Positions 32,105 through 35,934 of a DNA stretch of 35,934 nucleotides are shown here, piece by piece (position 1 is the first letter of the stretch; every line of letters begins with the position of its first letter). The DNA is from Sphingobacteriia bacterium (lineage in GTDB: Bacteria; Bacteroidota; Bacteroidia; NS11-12g; UBA9320). The position numbers and the translations under genes are program-made. The stretch lies in NCBI GenBank assembly GCA_008080835.1, contig VMDK01000001.1, forward strand, positions 1 through 35,934, given 5' to 3'. The notes under the pieces were generated by a model, which was given only the letters and a program-made list of their open reading frames with translations, was not told the origin of the DNA and ran no database searches.

Positions 32105-32620
32105 ATGAAGAATCCCTCCATTTACACAAATGCACCCAAGTACGCTCATTACTATATAGATCAGGTTGAGTCGAATGATTTGATCACAGAGTTTGAGAAA
32201 AGTAAAGAACTAACACTCGCCACGTTCAAGCTGATCACCTCGCAGAACGAAAACTATTCGTTTGCACCTGGTAAATGGACAGTGAAACAGGTCATGCGAC
32301 ATGTCGTTGATATGGAACGGATCTTTGCGATCGGGGCATTTCGTTTTTCTCACTTCGATAATACTGAGTTGCCGGGCGTGGAAGAAGATGACTATGTGGA
32401 TGAACGAATACCCGAGATCAGCCTATCGGATCTCAAAGATGAGTATCTCGCTGTGCGCACTGCAACTGTTTGGATCTACAGAAACAGCACCGATGAAATG
32501 CTCGACTTCAAAGGAATAGCTAACAAACAACCATACACCGCCAGATCTCTGGGGTTTGCCACGATCGGGCATAACATTCACCATTGTAACGTGATTCGGG
32601 AAAGGTATTTGGGTATTTAA
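32105..32620 (+). CDS. DinB-like (DinB_2) four-helix protein
   Basis: 171 residues from ATG 32105. Helices follow the DinB/YfiT fold, with metal-type histidines in VMRHVVDMERIF and GHNIHHCNVIRERY and the conserved KWTVKQVM opening of that helix. Family members are putative metal-dependent thiol S-transferases; the substrate is unknown. The name DinB here is the Bacillus four-helix family, not DNA polymerase IV. A start at 32084 would add seven residues before MKNPS and is less likely. The SRPBCC gene begins 14 bases after the stop. Confidence 0.88.
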   Translation: MKNPSIYTNAPKYAHYYIDQVESNDLITEFEKSKELTLATFKLITSQNENYSFAPGKWTVKQVMRHVVDMERIFAIGAFRFSHFDNTELPGVEEDDYVDERIPEISLSDLKDEYLAVRTATVWIYRNSTDEMLDFKGIANKQPYTARSLGFATIGHNIHHCNVIRERYLGI

Positions 32621-32634
32621 ACACTGCGACACAT

Positions 32635-33036
32635 ATGAAAGAATCCTTCGTCCTTAAAGAAACACTTGAATCCGAACCTTCCACGATCTATCAAGCCTGG
32701 TTAGACGGTGAGCTGCACAGCCAAATGACAGGTGGAGAAGCCCATTGCAGTAACAAGATAGGCGGCAGCTTTTCGGCGTGGGACGGGTACATTACCGGTA
32801 AGAATATTGAGTTGGTCGAAGACAAAAAGATCGTACAAACCTGGCGAACCACTGAATTTGAAGAAGAGGACGAGGATTCAATCCTTAACATTGAGTTGAC
32901 AAGAACGTCGAACGGTGCAACGGAGATCACGTTGACGCATACCAATATCCCCGAAGGTCAGACCCAATATGAGCAAGGCTGGATCGATCATTACTTCAGT
33001 CCAATGAGAGACTTCTTTAACGGCGAACAGGAATAA
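32635..33036 (+). CDS. SRPBCC (AHSA1-like) domain protein
   Basis: 133 residues, one START-like hydrophobic-cavity domain. Typical features are the opening LKETLESEPSTIYQAWLD, the turn GGSFSAWDGYITG, the strand KKIVQTWRTTEF, and a C-terminal helix (QGWIDHYFSPMRDFF). AHSA1 proteins bind small hydrophobic ligands or partner proteins; no specific role is indicated. It is in a compact plus-strand run (14-base gaps on both sides). Confidence 0.9.
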   Translation: MKESFVLKETLESEPSTIYQAWLDGELHSQMTGGEAHCSNKIGGSFSAWDGYITGKNIELVEDKKIVQTWRTTEFEEEDEDSILNIELTRTSNGATEITLTHTNIPEGQTQYEQGWIDHYFSPMRDFFNGEQE

Positions 33037-33050
33037 TCATTCAAAACGTT

Positions 33051-33512
33051 TTGGAAATCAAAGCACAATTGAAAGACGTCCAGATCCTCCAGCGTGAGTT
33101 GACTCCGCAGGAAACCGAACAGGTAAACGCCGGATTCGATGCACTCAGTCTGGAAGAAGGTGTAGCATTGGAAAGCAGGGAACCCATCAATCTGTTGGCT
33201 ATGAAGGAAAATGAACTGATCGGATGTGCCACGGGATCGGCACACAAGAACGGAGAGGAATATACCGGCTGGTTCCATCTGACCGATCTGTACGTGGAAA
33301 AGGAATATCGCGATCAGGGAATGGGTTCGGAGTTACTCAATGAGTTGGAAGAGACGCTCCGGCAAATGGGAATCCGACACATCTGGCTCTGGACATCGGC
33401 GGAGCCAACGCTCCGGTTTTATAGAAGACACGGATACACCCAATTCACGGAAATGGAGAACTGGTACTCTGACGGGAGCAGCCGGATTGGAATGAGAAAA
33501 ACAATAACGTAA
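33051..33512 (+). CDS. GNAT-family N-acetyltransferase (TTG start)
   Basis: 153 residues. The acetyl-CoA binding motif is LYVEKEYRDQGMGSELLNEL (Q/RxxGxG/A type) near residue 82-100, followed by the C-terminal strand and helix PTLRFYRRHGYTQF. The substrate is unknown. The only start that includes the first strand is TTG at 33051, 14 bases after the previous stop; the next in-frame ATG would delete 51 residues. The stop overlaps nothing, and the DUF2071 ATG follows at once. Confidence 0.88.
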   Translation: MEIKAQLKDVQILQRELTPQETEQVNAGFDALSLEEGVALESREPINLLAMKENELIGCATGSAHKNGEEYTGWFHLTDLYVEKEYRDQGMGSELLNELEETLRQMGIRHIWLWTSAEPTLRFYRRHGYTQFTEMENWYSDGSSRIGMRKTIT

Positions 33513-34235
33513 ATGAGCTTCCTCAAAGCTGAATGGCGAAAACTGGCGATTGCCAATTATTCTATTGACAAGCAGTTGCTGGATGAATTTGTTCCCTTCG
33601 GAACTGAACTGGATCTATGGAATGACAAGTGCTATGTCAGCCTGGTTGGGTTCATGTTTCTGAACACTAGACTCTTGGGGGTGAAAGTACCTTTCCATGT
33701 CAACTTTGAGGAAGTGAATCTGCGTTTCTACGTCAAGCGATTTGAGAACGGAAAATGGAAACGAGGTGTAGTCTTCATTAAGGAGATCGTTCCCAAAAGA
33801 GCACTGACTTTTGTGGCAAATACCGTCTACAACGAGAACTATGAAACGATGCCTATGTCTCACCGATGGACCGAAAACGAACGCGAGCGGACCGTTGAAT
33901 ACCGCTGGTCAAAGAATGGAAAGAACTACAGCTTCGAGGTCAACGCAAGCACAGACAGTCATGAAATAGCTCCGGAGAGTGAAACAGAATTCATCACGGA
34001 ACACTACTGGGGTTATGCAAAAGTATCCGATGAAAGATCCAATGAATATGAAGTAACGCACCCTAAATGGAGAGCCTATCAAGTGAAAGATTACGTGATC
34101 GAAGTGGACTTCGGCGCAGTGTACGGCGATGAATTCGGATTTCTGAATTCATTGCAACCCTGTTCAGTCATGCTTGCGGAAGGGTCAAAGATCACCGTGG
34201 AGAAGAAACGAACTCTAAAAAGCGATCCTGACTGA
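33513..34235 (+). CDS. DUF2071 (YqjF-like) protein
   Basis: 240 residues matching DUF2071 in layout: AEWRKLAIANYSIDKQLLDEFVP at the start, VSLVGFMFLNTR, VPFHVNFEEVNLRFYV, and the later EHYWGYAK and THPKWRAYQVKDY strands. The protein is beta-rich and cytoplasmic; no catalytic site is known. The ATG comes directly after the GNAT stop codon, so the two are translated together. Confidence 0.88.
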   Translation: MSFLKAEWRKLAIANYSIDKQLLDEFVPFGTELDLWNDKCYVSLVGFMFLNTRLLGVKVPFHVNFEEVNLRFYVKRFENGKWKRGVVFIKEIVPKRALTFVANTVYNENYETMPMSHRWTENERERTVEYRWSKNGKNYSFEVNASTDSHEIAPESETEFITEHYWGYAKVSDERSNEYEVTHPKWRAYQVKDYVIEVDFGAVYGDEFGFLNSLQPCSVMLAEGSKITVEKKRTLKSDPD

Positions 34236-34241
34236 TAATCC

Positions 34242-34261
34242 GATCCGAACTACTTTGGATC
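34242..34261. terminator. Possible convergent hairpin
   Basis: GATCCGAA (34242-34249), loop CTAC, TTTGGATC (34254-34261), with one G-U pair, between two convergent stop codons. No T-run on either strand, so termination is uncertain. Confidence 0.4.
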
Positions 34262-35934
34262 AGATCGACAACATCAACCGCACTAAAAAATTCCTCCCCG
34301 CCTGCGGGTAGACATAGTTATAGCTTGCCCTTTGTTCGCCTAGGAAGCCGCCAAATGTGTAGCCATTTGGAGCATAGTCCACATCTAGCAAGTTGTTCAC
34401 TTGTCCGCTCAGCTCCCAGCTGCTCTTGCCCATTTTGAAGCGATAATTTGCTCTAAGGTGCATGAGGTAGAACCCTTCAAGCATGCGATCGGAACTGGAG
34501 GAATTGTCGAGGAACTGATCGCTCACCGCTTTCTGGATCAGACTCAGGTCCAGTCCTTTCAAAGGATGGTAGTTCAACACCAATGAAGCGATATAAGCGG
34601 GTGATAATGCCAGATCCGTGTTCTCGTGTACCACTTTCACCTGACCACCGTTGTCCCAGTCCTCCACGAATTCCACGTAGTTCACGATCTTATTCATGGA
34701 GAAATTGGCATTCCCGGCGACCTCCCATTTGTCGTTCAAGGTATAACCTCCTTCCAGCTCCACGCCACGTCGATAGCTGCGATCCACGTTCTCCCGTGTA
34801 GCGGCTCCTACATCATTGATCCGACCGGTGAGTACCAATTGATCTTTGTACTCCATGGCATATAAGTTTCCGCGCAAATAGTACTTCTTACGTTCCCAGC
34901 GGGTGCCTAGTTCGATGTTGTGCAGGCGTTCGCTCTGTGGTCTACTTTCAGGCGATGACTCAACGTAATCCGTGCGCACGGGTTCTCGATTGGATTGTGC
35001 ATAGGAAAGGTATGCATTCGTGAATGCCCCCAGCTTATAGCTCAAACCGACCTTCGGGTTGAAGAACAAGAAATCCTCCTTTCGGTCTATGGGGTTCTGA
35101 TTCCGGTCGGGTCCCACGAATTCGTAGTTGATCCATCGCACCTGCAGATCTGCAAACGCTGTGACCTTCTTTTTGATCGTTCGTGTGTGCTTGAGGAATG
35201 CATTTGCCTCTTGTTTAAGCGCTGTGTTCTGATAGTATCGGTCTCCCAATTCGCTGTTGGAGGCATACTCTGCCCAGATCACCTCTCCGTAATGTTCTCC
35301 TTCGTACTGTTGTGCCGCTATACCCAAATTCCAAACTCTGCTGGAACGTCGATGTTCCATTGAAGCCATCGCACCGTAAAAGTGGTTGTCGAGCCAGCGA
35401 CGTCTAATGAAATTACCGTCAGATATCGTATCCCCACCGATGAACAAAGTATCCATTCCATAGAATGCGAAATCGGTATCATCAAGCCAGTTCTCGGTAT
35501 TCTGGAATTGCTCATAGTAGCCGTATCCTCTCGTATAGTGGACTGCCGTTTTTAGGGAGAGACGCTTGTTGAACTGATGTGTGAAGAATCCCTGATAATG
35601 GTCTTGATTGTAGTTGTCGACCTCATTCTCGTACGTGTAATAATTGTATGTGCTGTTGTCACTGTTCTCGAGATTCTCACGATAGCTACCATAGATCCCA
35701 AGGTCATCTATGAAAGTAGTCAGTGCAGCCTCGTCCCCTCTGAATTTTGGCTGAGGTACGCCGTACCAGGCCTGATAAGTGCGCTCGAACCCCTTCATGA
35801 CCACGAGTTTGAGCAGACTCTTTTTCCAATAACGACCGGCAGTCAGGAACATGGAACTCAGATCTGATGACGCTCGATCAATAAATCCATCCGACTTGAT
35901 ACCCGAAACGCGCCCCTGAAGTCCCCATTGTCCG
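34260..35934 (-). CDS. TonB-dependent receptor, C-terminal barrel (5' end outside window)
   Basis: The minus-strand frame is open to the last base of the window, so the gene begins outside; about 557 codons are seen. Near the visible start GRVSGIKSDGFIDRASSDL is the standard beginning of the TonB receptor barrel, followed by many aromatic-ended strands (FTHQFNKRLSLKTAVHYTRG, YGYYEQFQNTENWL), the conserved RSSRVWNLGI and LSYKLGAFTNAYLSYAQSNREP, and the terminal strand RNFLVRLMLSI. ENVDRSYRRGVELEGGYTL is the usual late-barrel motif. Such receptors import siderophores, vitamin B12 or glycans through the outer membrane; the plug and TonB box are outside the window, so the substrate is not indicated. 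The segment around the strand GMDTLFIGGDTI is a long extracellular loop. Confidence 0.93.
   Translation of the reverse strand, partial: GQWGLQGRVSGIKSDGFIDRASSDLSSMFLTAGRYWKKSLLKLVVMKGFERTYQAWYGVPQPKFRGDEAALTTFIDDLGIYGSYRENLENSDNSTYNYYTYENEVDNYNQDHYQGFFTHQFNKRLSLKTAVHYTRGYGYYEQFQNTENWLDDTDFAFYGMDTLFIGGDTISDGNFIRRRWLDNHFYGAMASMEHRRSSRVWNLGIAAQQYEGEHYGEVIWAEYASNSELGDRYYQNTALKQEANAFLKHTRTIKKKVTAFADLQVRWINYEFVGPDRNQNPIDRKEDFLFFNPKVGLSYKLGAFTNAYLSYAQSNREPVRTDYVESSPESRPQSERLHNIELGTRWERKKYYLRGNLYAMEYKDQLVLTGRINDVGAATRENVDRSYRRGVELEGGYTLNDKWEVAGNANFSMNKIVNYVEFVEDWDNGGQVKVVHENTDLALSPAYIASLVLNYHPLKGLDLSLIQKAVSDQFLDNSSSSDRMLEGFYLMHLRANYRFKMGKSSWELSGQVNNLLDVDYAPNGYTFGGFLGEQRASYNYVYPQAGRNFLVRLMLSI

Noticed and set aside
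32105-32620. DNA polymerase IV
   Set aside because: The DinB name here refers to the four-helix YfiT/DinB_2 fold; no Y-family polymerase motifs are present.

Overview
The window looks like chromosome of a Bacteroidota bacterium, most likely a marine Flavobacteriales-type organism (inference). The evidence is a type IX secretion sorting domain, a TonB-dependent receptor, a QIEHH front-end desaturase without cytochrome b5, an M13 peptidase lipoprotein, near absence of Shine-Dalgarno sequences, and several matches to the Bacteroidota -7 promoter element TAnnTTTG. Most of it is ordinary accessory/housekeeping sequence, but two stretches are clearly remodelled by mobile DNA.

Layout. 1-411 is the end of a TPR protein. 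413-3064 (minus) is a histidine kinase plus a fused response regulator/FAD-NAD oxidoreductase; the kinase lacks the N-terminal sensor expected for its type and the oxidoreductase carries two in-frame stop codons. 3072-3535 is a tandem array of four GGGGTAGAT/ATCTACCCC palindromes lying just 3' of an IS200-like (REP-associated) tyrosine transposase gene (3557-3928). Then come an M13 peptidase (4092-6116, +), a large multi-pass membrane protein (6170-7651, -), and a DUF1684 gene split in two (7878-9574, -).

The interruption in the DUF1684 gene is the most striking feature. A 1091-bp AT-rich segment (7984-9074) carrying one unknown membrane-protein gene has the anatomy of a single integron gene cassette: 9-bp complementary core boxes, a second pair of complementary arms with an extra base and a mismatch, an unpaired spacer, and G^TT boundaries whose removal restores the DUF1684 reading frame exactly. 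No integrase is present in the window.

9571-14456 (minus) is an operon: a dnaE-type error-prone polymerase, a PA0069-type radical SAM protein, an outer-membrane-type protein and the broken DUF1684 gene. It starts at a perfect TATATTTG box abutted by the palindrome TGCTAA-N5-TTAGCA. Across a 387-bp gap lies a SRAP/YedK abasic-site protein (+), suggesting a DNA-damage neighbourhood. 15655-21841 (minus) holds a fatty-acid desaturase, a beta-propeller protein, LpxH (without a recognisable start codon) and a 1147-residue type IX-secreted PNGase F-like/LamG protein. 21974-28872 holds a Thr/Ser-rich lipoprotein, an HhH protein, a double-OmpA protein, a WYL regulator with a near-perfect operator palindrome in its divergent promoter, small hypotheticals, YjdM, ExoIII, a YkvA-type protein and a stand-alone Clp N-domain protein. 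29140-34235 (+) holds a GH3/serine-hydrolase fusion and a run of DinB-like, SRPBCC, GNAT and DUF2071 genes. The window ends inside a TonB-dependent receptor (minus). No tRNA, rRNA or CRISPR array was recognised.
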